A DNA stretch of 64,000 nt from Colias croceus. Its lineage: Eukaryota > Arthropoda > Insecta > Lepidoptera > Pieridae. Where the stretch lies: contig NC_059537.1 in assembly GCF_905220415.1 (NCBI RefSeq), forward strand, positions 682,001 to 746,000, written 5' to 3'. Shown piece after piece: positions 35,301-44,245 of the stretch (its first letter is position 1; each line of letters starts with the position of its first letter). A model generated the notes under the pieces. It saw nothing but the letters and a program-made list of their open reading frames with translations, searched no databases and was not told the origin of the DNA. The position numbers and the translations under genes are program-made.

Positions 35301-38300
35301 CATGGCCGTGGGCGACGCGTATCCTTCAAAGGTGAGTTTATTAAATATATTATGTGATCAAACTAATAAGAATAGGATCGATTCAGCGCATTTAAGATTA
35401 TCATTTATAGAAATAAGGAACAGTAGAGGTCCGTGTGTGCTACTTTGGAGAACACCTCTAAATGGTCTTCCACATTCTAATTGATACCGGTTTAATTACC
35501 GTTATTTTCAATCAAGGAGATAACTTTTAAATCACGGCAGCGCTACACGTCTAATACCGTAACGATTCGATTTCCTTTATGAGATGATGTGATGTACTTT
35601 GTCAAAAGCTTATTGAAAACTAGCTTCCGCCCGCAACTCCGTCCGCGCGGATGTCGGTCTTCGCGTGGATGGTTTATTTCTCCATTTTGAGTAACTCTGA
35701 CAATGACATCTTATAAATATTATATAATATCTATTGAACCCAAATACGGCTAGGGTTATAATAATACGCAACGTGTGTTCGCGGTTCTACAGAACAACGT
35801 CTATGGATAAAACTGAAAAGTTAAGATAATTTTTTTTTTACGTATTTTTCCAGGATATAAAGTATTCTATTTTACGCCCAGGATAATAAGGTATAATTAT
35901 ACCAAGTTTCATTGAAATCGAAGCGTTTGTTTTCACGTGATGCCTTCACATACAGACAGACAGACAAAAAATTTTTGAATCACATATTTGGGTTTGGTAT
36001 CGATCCAGTAACACCCCCTGCTATTTATTTTTTCAATATTTTCAATGTACAGAATTGACCCTTCTACAGATTTGTTATAATATGTATAGATTTAAATGGT
36101 TTTTTTTATTTGTCATGTTTATTTGTCCGTTTAATTTGCAGTATTCCGTGAAGCTGGAGAAGGGCGAGTACACGGTGCGGCTGAGCGTGCGGCACGACAG
36201 CAAGGCGCTGCTCGAGCGGCTGCAGGACGCGCCGCTCGTCGTGCAGCAGCGCCTCGCGCAGCCCATCGCGCTCGACGCGTACTGCTCCGTGCACGCGGTG
36301 ACTGTGCCCTCACTATACTATACTGCCATAACTTTAAATTTTATTGATACCTTTATGTTTTTCTTGAAAAATGTAAATTTAAGAGAAAATAGATACGACC
36401 GTATTATAAATATAAAATATATATTTTATAAATATATTTATAAATATATTATAAATAAATATAAATATATTATTATAGGACATTATTACACAAATCGACC
36501 TAGTCCCACATTAAGCTCAATTAAGGCTTGTGTTGTGGGAACTAGGCGACGATAAATATAATATTTAATAAATACATATTATATAGATAATAACACCCAG
36601 ACCCAAGAACAAATAATTGAGTTCATCACACAAATATTTGCCCTGACCGGGGATCGAACCCGGAACCGTCGGCTCAGTAGGCAGTTACTTTACCACTGCG
36701 CCAACCGCGTCGTCAAATTAAAAAAATATTGAAAAATGTCTCATTTGGGAAGTTTGTTGCAGGCGTTAACTGGCGGCAAAAAGTTTACAACGGCCACGTT
36801 ACCGGCTGGAAATTTGCTCCCCATCTACTTCACGCCTATCCCTGCAGATAAGTGAGTTATTTTCATTCATTTGTTTTTTGTCATTTAAATATTTTGCAGG
36901 AACTTTCTTTGCTCACGTCGCCATGGTTTTGCTCAACTCTGGTGTGTCCACAGGTTGAGCCGGTCGAGCGTCACGGCGGGGCAGACGCTCACGGGCACGG
37001 TGACGTTCGCGAAGGACGAGGGCGCTCGGCGCGCGGACGCGCACGCGCTGCAGTACGCGCTGTGCGAGGCGCCGCGCAGACGGGACGCGCGCGACAGGGA
37101 GCGCGCCGAGCGGGACAAGCGCGCGCACGAGGACTACCGGGACGCGCTCAAGGACCTCGCCGCCACCTGGATGCCCAAGCTGGGTGAGTGTCGCTAGCAA
37201 CAAGGAGCGCGCCGAGCGGGACAAGCGCGCGCACGAGGACTACCGGGACGCGCTCAAGGACCTCGCCGCCACCTGGATGCCCAAGCTGGGTGAGTGTCGC
37301 TAGCAACAAGGAGCGCGCCGAGCGGGACAAGCGCGCGCACGAGGACTACCGGGACGCGCTCAAGGACCTCGCCGCCACCTGGATGCCCAAGCTGGGTGAG
37401 TGTCGCTAGCAACAAGGAGCGCGCCGAGCGGGACAAGCGCGCGCACGAGGACTACCGGGACGCGCTCAAGGACCTCGCCGCCACCTGGATGCCCAAGCTG
37501 GGTGAGTGTCGCTAGCAACAAGGAGCGCGCCGAGCGGGACAAGCGCGCGCACGAGGACTACCGGGACGCGCTCAAGGACCTCGCCGCCACCTGGATGCCC
37601 AAGCTGGGTGAGTGTCGCTAGCAACAAGGAGCGCGCCGAGCGGGACAAGCGCGCGCACGAGGACTACCGGGACGCGCTCAAGGACCTCGCCGCCACCTGG
37701 ATGCCCAAGCTGGGTGAGTGTCGCTAGCAACAAGGAGCGCGCCGAGCGGGACAAGCGCGCGCACGAGGACTACCGGGACGCGCTCAAGGACCTCGCCGCC
37801 ACCTGGATGCCCAAGCTGGGTGAGTGTCGCTAGCAACAAGGAGCGCGCCGAGCGGGACAAGCGCGCGCACGAGGACTACCGGGACGCGCTCAAGGACCTC
37901 GCCGCCACCTGGATGCCCAAGCTGGGTGAGTGTCGCTAGCAACAAGGAGCGCGCCGAGCGGGACAAGCGCGCGCACGAGGACTACCGGGACGCGCTCAAG
38001 GACCTCGCCGCCACCTGGATGCCCAAGCTGGGTGAGTGTCGCTAGCAACAAGGAGCGCGCCGAGCGGGACAAGCGCGCGCACGAGGACTACCGGGACGCG
38101 CTCAAGGACCTCGCCGCCACCTGGATGCCCAAGCTGGGTGAGTGTCGCTAGCAACAAGGAGCGCGCCGAGCGGGACAAGCGCGCGCACGAGGACTACCGG
38201 GACGCGCTCAAGGACCTCGCCGCCACCTGGATGCCCAAGCTGGGTGAGTGTCGCTAGCAACAAGGAGCGCGCCGAGCGGGACAAGCGCGCGCACGAGGAC

Positions 38301-41300
38301 TACCGGGACGCGCTCAAGGACCTCGCCGCCACCTGGATGCCCAAGCTGGGTGAGTGTCGCTAGCAACAAGGAGCGCGCCGAGCGGGACAAGCGCGCGCAC
38401 GAGGACTACCGGGACGCGCTCAAGGACCTCGCCGCCACCTGGATGCCCAAGCTGGGTGAGTGTCGCTAGCAACAAGGAGCGCGCCGAGCGGGACAAGCGC
38501 GCGCACGAGGACTACCGGGACGCGCTCAAGGACCTCGCCGCCACCTGGATGCCCAAGCTGGGTGAGTGTCGCTAGCAACAAGGAGCGCGCCGAGCGGGAC
38601 AAGCGCGCGCACGAGGACTACCGGGACGCGCTCAAGGACCTCGCCGCCACCTGGATGCCCAAGCTGGGTGAGTGTCGCTAGCAACAAGGAGCGCGCCGAG
38701 CGGGACAAGCGCGCGCACGAGGACTACCGGGACGCGCTCAAGGACCTCGCCGCCACCTGGATGCCCAAGCTGGGTGAGTGTCGCTAGCAACAAGGAGCGC
38801 GCCGAGCGGGACAAGCGCGCGCACGAGGACTACCGGGACGCGCTCAAGGACCTCGCCGCCACCTGGATGCCCAAGCTGGGTGAGTGTCGCTAGCAACAAG
38901 GAGCGCGCCGAGCGGGACAAGCGCGCGCACGAGGACTACCGGGACGCGCTCAAGGACCTCGCCGCCACCTGGATGCCCAAGCTGGGTGAGTGTCGCTAGC
39001 AACAAGGAGCGCGCCGAGCGGGACAAGCGCGCGCACGAGGACTACCGGGACGCGCTCAAGGACCTCGCCGCCACCTGGATGCCCAAGCTGGGTGAGTGTC
39101 GCTAGCAACAAGGAGCGCGCCGAGCGGGACAAGCGCGCGCACGAGGACTACCGGGACGCGCTCAAGGACCTCGCCGCCACCTGGATGCCCAAGCTGGGTG
39201 AGTGTCGCTAGCAACAAGGAGCGCGCCGAGCGGGACAAGCGCGCGCACGAGGACTACCGGGACGCGCTCAAGGACCTCGCCGCCACCTGGATGCCCAAGC
39301 TGGGTGAGTGTCGCTAGCGACAAGGAGCGCGCCGAGCGGGACAAGCGCGCGCACGAGGACTACCGGGACGCGCTCAAGGACCTCGCCGCCACCTGGATGC
39401 CCAAGCTGGGTGAGTGTCCGCGTGATTGGGAACGCGCATGTTAGTGGTGAAGTTTTTATTTTTATTTATTAAACATTATTGTAATACAATCATTAAATAA
39501 TAGGAAACATTGAAAAGAAAATATGGTACTAGAAAGTTGTAGTACAATTGGCGGTCTTATCACTAAGCAGTGATCTCAGAAGTTGTTTATAGACACTTAC
39601 GTACTGACAAAACAGCTAAACTAAACAGCTTGCGAGAGGTAAAGATTGCGTATTTAAATAAATAAAGGGTCGGCAAAGTATGTCCAACAGACGATACCAT
39701 TCATTAATATTAACACTTCATTTTGTTGCAGTAACGGTCAAATTCTATTTATTGGAGCCTGGGTCGCTCTAATTTGTAAAATGTTTTAAGTGAAATAAAT
39801 GATTTATTTATTGTATCACTCATTACCAAACTCTGCTTTCTAGACGCGTAAACGGAGTTTTACTACGGATAATTTTTGTGCATGATTGTGAGTGCAATCG
39901 ATAGGTCTTCACAGTTCACAGTTTAAATTGTGAAAATAATTATCCAAATATCATCGCATTATATTATAACTAGATTTCCGCCCGCGGCTTCGCCCGCGTT
40001 TGCAAAGGAAAACCCGCATAGTTCCCGTTCCCGTGGGAATTCGGATATAAACTATCCTAGGTGTTAATCCAATTTACCCTCTATATGTGTGCTAAATTTC
40101 ATTGTAATCGGTTCAGTAGTTTTTACGTGAAAGAGTAACAAACATCCATACATCCATACAAACTTTCGCATTTATAATATTAGTAGGATAATGAACAAAT
40201 TGCAGAAGGCGATAAATTGGAACAAGTGTACGAAGAAGTGCTAGAGCGGTTCCCCGGCTACCTCGGCGCGCATGTCGCCTACCTGCAGGCCATCGACCCG
40301 CACACGGATAGCAAGAAGTTAGTACCTTCTGTTGTTCTAGATCTCATTGTTATTTACAAGACAAAATTAATACTCTCTGTTTACTAATATCTCTCTGTTT
40401 TTATGTGACTTTTTTTTTTGTTTGGTGAAAAATTTGGAATTTGGTGGTTGAATTTCGTTTTCACGGGAGTTACGCTAAATTTAAAAAATAATGGTCAATA
40501 CGGCTCTTAAAAAATTATCTTTTTTCTGATTAACTATAAAAATAATCATATTATTTTCAGATTACCCACACTCTCAGAGCCGGATGTAACGACGGCGTGG
40601 TGCGAGCAGCTGATCGCGATAGCTGACAAAGTGCTCAAGGGTGTGGACCAGGAACGGTTGCTGGCACATCTCGGGATGAAAACAGATACTAGGCCGGATG
40701 CTGCGAAGATTAAACAGTGAGTGCATGTTGATTTAGATATTTTGTGTGGTTCGATTTTTTGAATGAATGAATGAATGAATGAATGAATGAAAATACTTTA
40801 TTTGCACCAAAACAAGGAAACTACGAAAAAACACATACAAACAAACACGTAGAAAAAGGTGGCCTTATCGCTAAAGCAGCGATTTCTTCCAGGCAACCTT
40901 TAGTCGAGGATCATGAGAATTACGTTTTATGATGATTACGTTTTTTGTTTTTATTTGTCAGAAAGATTTGTGATTGATATTGTTATTAGTATTTTTGATG
41001 TGCAATTCATTCGTAACTGTTTTTTTTTTTTTGCAAAATAATCATTTACACAAAACAGAAATGATTTCAATGTCTTTATTGTCATTTATGAGAGGTTTAC
41101 TAATTGTCCTATTTTGTGATGTACATTGAATTCCGTTACACGTTGCGTGCACGTGCACGTGTATGTGTTAATTACGCATGTATTATAGTTCGATTCAAAC
41201 TTAATGACGGTTCGGATGTTAGGTGCAGGTGCGAGTGCGGGTGCGCACAGGTAGCTTAACGTCCCGCTAATACCTAAAATTGTTTTCTGGGCATCGGATC

Positions 41301-43527
41301 GTACGATGTTCCGAGCCGCCATTAAGTTTGAATGGTACTGTACTTTACGTGTAAGTGTGTGCATGTATTCAGTATACTCGTGTCACACTTGTACAGTACT
41401 CCAAAATTAATAATGCGCATGCAAATCACCGCTAATTGTCCCATTTTCTAAAATGTATTTCATTTGACTAAACAAATTTTACAAAATTATGCACGAAGAA
41501 AATGCATTTAACCGCTCTATATAGATATTATCATCTTCGGACGCTCCGAGAATATGACAGTTGCCGAACAGTGACGAAGATTTCTATGCGCATTATTACC
41601 TTTGGAGTACTGTAAACACAAGCGGGTTATAACTTCGAGATATTCCTACGTGGCGCCATCTAGTTTGCGATAAGGAACTAAACGTAGACGGTATTGAACA
41701 CAAACAATGTGTGTGTGTGTGTGTGCGTGTGCGCAGGGAGCAGGAGAAGCAGCGCGGCTGGGCGGTGGAGGCGCTGTGCCGGCGCGGCGCGGCGCTGTGC
41801 CGGCTGCACGCGCTGGCGGGCCCGGCCGCGCGCGCCAAGCTGGCCGACGCGCTCGCGCACAACCTCGCCGACCTGCTGCACTTCGCGGACCTGCCCGACA
41901 CCAAGGTGAGCCCACAAATATTTCAAGTTGCAAGTGTGCCGGCAGAAGTGAAAACTTGATTATTAAGGCGTTAATAGGGGCTAGCGACCTTGGCGACGAT
42001 TTACTAGGCGGAATCGGGGGACCGGCGCGAATCTATCGTAGTAAAAGTACGTATAAAAATTATTTAAAAAGATATTTGGATATTGAATCAAAATTTAAAA
42101 CAACCATACCCTGTGTTTCAATTTCATAAACACACTTTAAAACACTACAATAATTGACATGATATTGACTTAGCGTTTTGGTTTAAAGTACAAAAATCGA
42201 CCTCAGTTCATGATTTTTTTCCAAAAAACCTGATTGTAAAATAAACAAATTAAAACAACCATGCCCTTTATCATATTCGAAACTATAATATACATTTTTT
42301 TAGATATGTACATAAAGAATCTAAGAATAAAACGGTTATAACTAGAGTTAATTTTCGGTATCAAAAGGGGATTCTACCCGAATCAGGCCTTAACGTTGAC
42401 CATGGATATCCATCCGTCTTAGGCTTTTTCGATCAGGTCACTTGTCCTGACGCGAGTTTAAGGCTGGTTACAGAGCTTGACCGACCGTCAGTGCGTACCG
42501 TCGTTCCTGACGATACGCATCAACAATTGTATGACTATGACACTAATGCGCATGACAATGCGCGTGCGTATGGTCGGTCTAGCTATGAAAGGTTTTATGA
42601 ATTTCCATACATATGACAAGCGCGACTGACGAACGCATTGATGGTCGGTCAAGCTCTGCAACCAGCCTAAGATTTTATACCCAACGCCGCTAAAGAAGTT
42701 TTCACTTCCAAAAAGACGTGTGGCACTCGAGGACTGCCGCGGTAAAACTATTGCATAGCATGCCTTCAAGCCACACCTCCGTTCCCGTCGGAGTGGGAGC
42801 GTGAGGTTTTTTCGTTGCGGAATTTCTCGATTCGGTCCCCGCGCTCAAGGCCCGCGATAGAAGCTATGCAATAGCTTAAATAGATAAAAATGTCCATTTT
42901 AGAGGGCGCCCCGCTGCGTGATTCGCGAAAACGAAGGAAGAAAGAAAAAAAAAGAGTGTGTGTACTTATGTACACGCGTTAGAAGTTATACTTCTTTAGC
43001 GTATGGAAAAAAATACTAGAATATACAACTTGAACATAGTTATCAATTTTCATACCACCTAGAACTAACTTCATGCTGTTAAATTTAGGTGTCGGTGTGC
43101 GCGCGCATCGTAAAAATTCACTCTCATCATTTTTCTCCATCGCGCCAAAAGAAGTATAACTTCAAAAATATTTATTGTGACACACACACAACATAATCAT
43201 CAATTACACACACTTCGTTATTATTAAAAAAAGATCCTTCTTTGACAAGATTCATAGATACCAAAATCATCGCCTTACACCAAACAAAAGTAATAAAATA
43301 ATGAATATTCTCAACAGGTGATCCACTACGGCGTGTGGCACTGTTTCACACTGAAGCAATGGGGACGGGCCATCAAGCTCCTGCACAAGATCCAAGAGGA
43401 GCGGCCATCGCGTGACGTGGACGAGCGGCTCGTGGCCGCGTACAAACAGCTCGGCTACGAGCACCTGGCTGAAGCTACAGCTAAAGCGATGCCGATTAAA
43501 TATCCCAGCGCGTATCGCCCGTTTTGA
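26349..43527 (+). CDS. TPP2: Tripeptidyl-peptidase II (24 core exons)
   Basis: Exons (2-25): 26332-26513, 26593-26724, 27103-27289, 27404-27554, 27923-28086, 28433-28676, 29138-29268, 29477-29639, 29889-29959, 30117-30256, 30597-30774, 31249-31414, 32119-32273, 32571-32749, 34503-34717, 34936-35047, 35209-35331, 36142-36297, 36763-36851, 36954-37183, 40206-40317, 40561-40716, 41737-41905, 43318-43527. From ATG 26349 this gives 1,265 residues (human 1,249). TPP II is a giant cytosolic serine exopeptidase that cuts tripeptides from proteasome products. The subtilisin triad is complete: D44 (IFDSGVDP), H269 (THGTHVA), S459 (NGTSMAAPHVAG), with oxyanion N371 (SGGNHGP). The long C-terminal half that builds the spindle complex is present. 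Exons 12, 15 and 21 are followed by tandem copies of their own ends; I used the first donor in each case, and the frame then fits. Exon 13 has a weak donor (GTCACT). Exon GC content varies sharply. Confidence 0.95.
28705..28903 (+). repeat. Interspersed SINE/LINE-tail repeat in TPP2 intron 7
   Basis: It contains GGAAATCCCACGGGAACGGG and ends GAAGCCACAGGCGGAAAGCT; member of the 6087-6301 family. Confidence 0.65.
29640..29785 (+). repeat. GT-rich intron start with a copied exon 9 fragment
   Basis: Directly after the exon 9 donor the intron is GT/GC alternating, including a TG run at 29692-29710. At 29668-29687 it holds GCGTTTGGCTGGAGCTCGCG, an 18-of-20 match to exon 9 positions 29548-29567 (GCGTTCAGCTGGAGCTCGCG). 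Confidence 0.7.
30652..30974 (+). repeat. 146-bp tandem duplication over the TPP2 exon 12 donor
   Basis: Unit 1 (30652-30797) is the last 123 bases of exon 12 plus the donor and 23 intron bases. Unit 2 (30798-30943) repeats it base for base, as far as I can see, including GTGAGT. Unit 3 starts at 30944 and stops at about 30974, where an interspersed-repeat tail (ending CGCGGAGCGCAGCTAGT at 31028) takes over. The junction falls in shared ACGTGTCGTGCGG. Confidence 0.95.
31500..31682 (+). mobile_element. MITE-like repeat in TPP2 intron 13
   Basis: About 180 bp, nearly identical in reverse to 47210-47395. AAAAGTGAAACTTTTTTTCA on the left opposes AATAAAAGTTTCACTTT on the right, giving an inverted GTGAAACTTTT end. 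The core holds TGTACGATAATTATCGTACG, itself palindromic. Confidence 0.6.
31990..32080 (+). repeat. GAAGTTTCACTTC module
   Basis: GGTGACGATTTTGATATCTT is followed by AAGAAGTTTCACTTCTGACACG and a GTGTACTTGATACAC hairpin. A diverged copy is at 14507-14590 in SUOX intron 9, and the first part recurs in reverse near 43250-43275. Confidence 0.5.
32639..34088 (+). repeat. 10-copy 145-bp tandem array over the TPP2 exon 15 donor
   Basis: Each unit is 111 bp of exon 15 (exactly 37 codons, from CTGGTGCACTGC to CTTCCAGCTGCTG) plus a 34-bp intron stub from GTGAGTGCCC to CTGCGTGCAG. Donors occur every 145 bp from 32750 to 34055, ten in all; only the third (33040) differs, reading GTGGGT. The last stub (CTGTGTGCAGCTGGCAACG) runs into unique intron, which suggests that a CTGG shared by exon start and intron seeded the duplication. 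Confidence 0.97.
35620..36091 (+). repeat. Interspersed repeat, CTAGCTTCCGCCCGCG family, in TPP2 intron 18
   Basis: About 470 bp, colinear with 8046-8520, including GTCGGTCTTCGCGTGGATGG and AACACCCCCTGCTATTTATT. Confidence 0.7.
36400..36716 (-). mobile_element. tRNA-derived SINE in TPP2 intron 19
   Basis: On the minus strand it starts TGACGACGCGGTTGGCGCAG. TGGCGCAGTGG (36693-36703) is an A box and GGTTCGATCCC (36650-36660) a B box of RNA polymerase III, in tRNA-like order. A conserved body (CTAGTTCCCACAACACAAGC) and an AT-rich tail follow. The same kind of tRNA-headed SINE is widespread in Lepidoptera. Confidence 0.85.
37099..39409 (+). repeat. 22-copy 106-bp tandem array over the TPP2 exon 21 donor
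   Basis: Each unit is 85 bp of the exon 21 end (GAGCGCGCCGAGCGGGACAA to GATGCCCAAGCTGG) plus a 21-bp stub GTGAGTGTCGCTAGCAACAAG. GTGAGT donors occur at 37184 and every 106 bp to 39410, 22 in all. Units are essentially identical; the last stub-to-unit junction differs by one base (AGCGACAAGG near 39317). The final donor leads into a different intron sequence (GTGAGTGTCCGCGTGATTGG). Confidence 0.97.
39455..39600 (-). repeat. LINE-like 3' end fragment in TPP2 intron 21
   Basis: GGCGGTCTTATCACTAAGCA with an AT-rich tail; it resembles the better copy at 40760-40910. Confidence 0.4.
39969..40188 (-). repeat. Interspersed SINE/LINE-tail repeat in TPP2 intron 21
   Basis: Minus-strand copy of the 6087-6301 family with CCGCATAGTTCCCGTTCCCG and the end GCATTTATAATATTAGTAGG just before exon 22. 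Confidence 0.7.
40760..40910 (-). repeat. LINE-like 3' end with TGAA repeat tail in TPP2 intron 23
   Basis: A TGAA microsatellite (40762-40789) abuts AAATACTTTATTTGCACC and GGTGGCCTTATCGCTAAAGC. A simple-repeat tail at the 3' end is typical of several non-LTR retrotransposons; read on the minus strand. Confidence 0.5.
41394..41612. mobile_element. 219-bp Tc1/mariner-like MITE in TPP2 intron 23
   Basis: Inverted ends CAGTACTCCAAAATTAATAA and the complement of CAGTACTCCAAAGGTAATAA, continuing to ATGCGCAT. TA lies on both sides (41392-41393, 41613-41614). A truncated copy is at 60426-60554. Confidence 0.7.
42462..42667. mobile_element. 206-bp PIF/Harbinger-like MITE in TPP2 intron 24
   Basis: Inverted ends GGCTGGTTACAGAGCTTGAC and complement of GGCTGGTTGCAGAGCTTGAC. 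TAA is duplicated at 42459-42461 and 42668-42670, the 3-bp duplication expected of PIF/Harbinger elements. Confidence 0.75.
42715..42878 (+). repeat. 164-bp GC-rich structured repeat, copy 3
   Basis: Same orientation and same ends as 6819-6982 and 16245-16408. It lies directly after a TAAAGAAGTTTTCACTTCC module in TPP2 intron 24. Confidence 0.65.
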
Positions 43528-44245
43528 GACGCGGTTACATACGCAATGTATGGGGCGGTGTGTGCGTGACACGCGCACATATGTGGGGTGGTGTGTACGT
43601 GACACGCGTGCATGTATGCGTACATGTGTGGGGACACGCTCACGTGTGAACACACACTCGTGCGCAGGGTGTACGCGTGACACGCGTGTGTATGCGTATA
43701 TAGCGTTATAGATGTGGGAGTACGTTCACGTGTGCACACACACACAGACACAATCTACGGAGCGGTGTGTGCGTGACACACGTACAAGTGACACACGTAT
43801 ACTAGTGATGTCAAGCTGCGTGACACACGTGCACGTGTGGTGTATGTGAAGCTGCGTGATATAATGTCACGTGACATACAGTCAAGCTGCTTGATACTAA
43901 TTTACATACACGTGTATTCGTGTTAATATCTACGTGATATACCATGTGTATATTATCACGCGATAAATTTAAAATAACGTATTAAAATGTCACAAATTAG
44001 TACGCACATTGCGTGCACGTGTGCGTACGTGAGTATGGAGTGTGTCACGCAGTTTGACGGTGTAACATTTAACTCGCGTTATTAAAGGATGCAGTATAGA
44101 TAATTAATAACTCAGGCCCAGGAATCACAGAAACAATAGAAAATCTATTGTGTCGTGGACCGATCGGGCCGCCCGGGGCTCAATTGGGTTAATATCCAAT
44201 TTATAATTTTGAGTGTTGTTATTATTTGAATAAATGATAAAAGTG
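43528..44245 (+). other. TPP2: TPP2 3' untranslated region, rich in ACACGTG/GCGTGACAC
   Basis: From the stop codon to about 44045 the sequence is dominated by alternating purine-pyrimidine runs built from GCGTGACACGCG, CACGTGTG and ACGTGTGC. An AATAAA in TTGAATAAATGATAAAAG at about 44230 is the first good polyadenylation signal. Open frames here follow the low complexity and are not genes. Confidence 0.6.

Noticed and set aside
36640..36716. A tRNA gene on the minus strand in TPP2 intron 19
   Set aside because: A and B boxes are present, but no full cloverleaf is seen, and the unit continues into a SINE body and AT-rich tail.
37099..39409. CRISPR-like array (regular repeats with spacers)
   Set aside because: The spacing is regular, but the 'spacers' are identical too. 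The unit is eukaryotic exon plus donor, with no palindromic repeat and no cas genes.
36913..39444. More than forty repeated 60-80-codon frames on both strands
   Set aside because: Shadows of the 106-bp exon 21 array. Only the first unit, in the TPP2 frame, is supported as coding.
42488..42975. Minus-strand frames of 93 and 69 codons
   Set aside because: They cover a TAA-flanked MITE and the third copy of the 164-bp repeat, with no protein-family resemblance.
43267..43751. Frames of 98-138 codons around the TPP2 stop codon
   Set aside because: Composition follows the GTGTGCGTGACAC low-complexity 3' UTR and antisense of the last exon.
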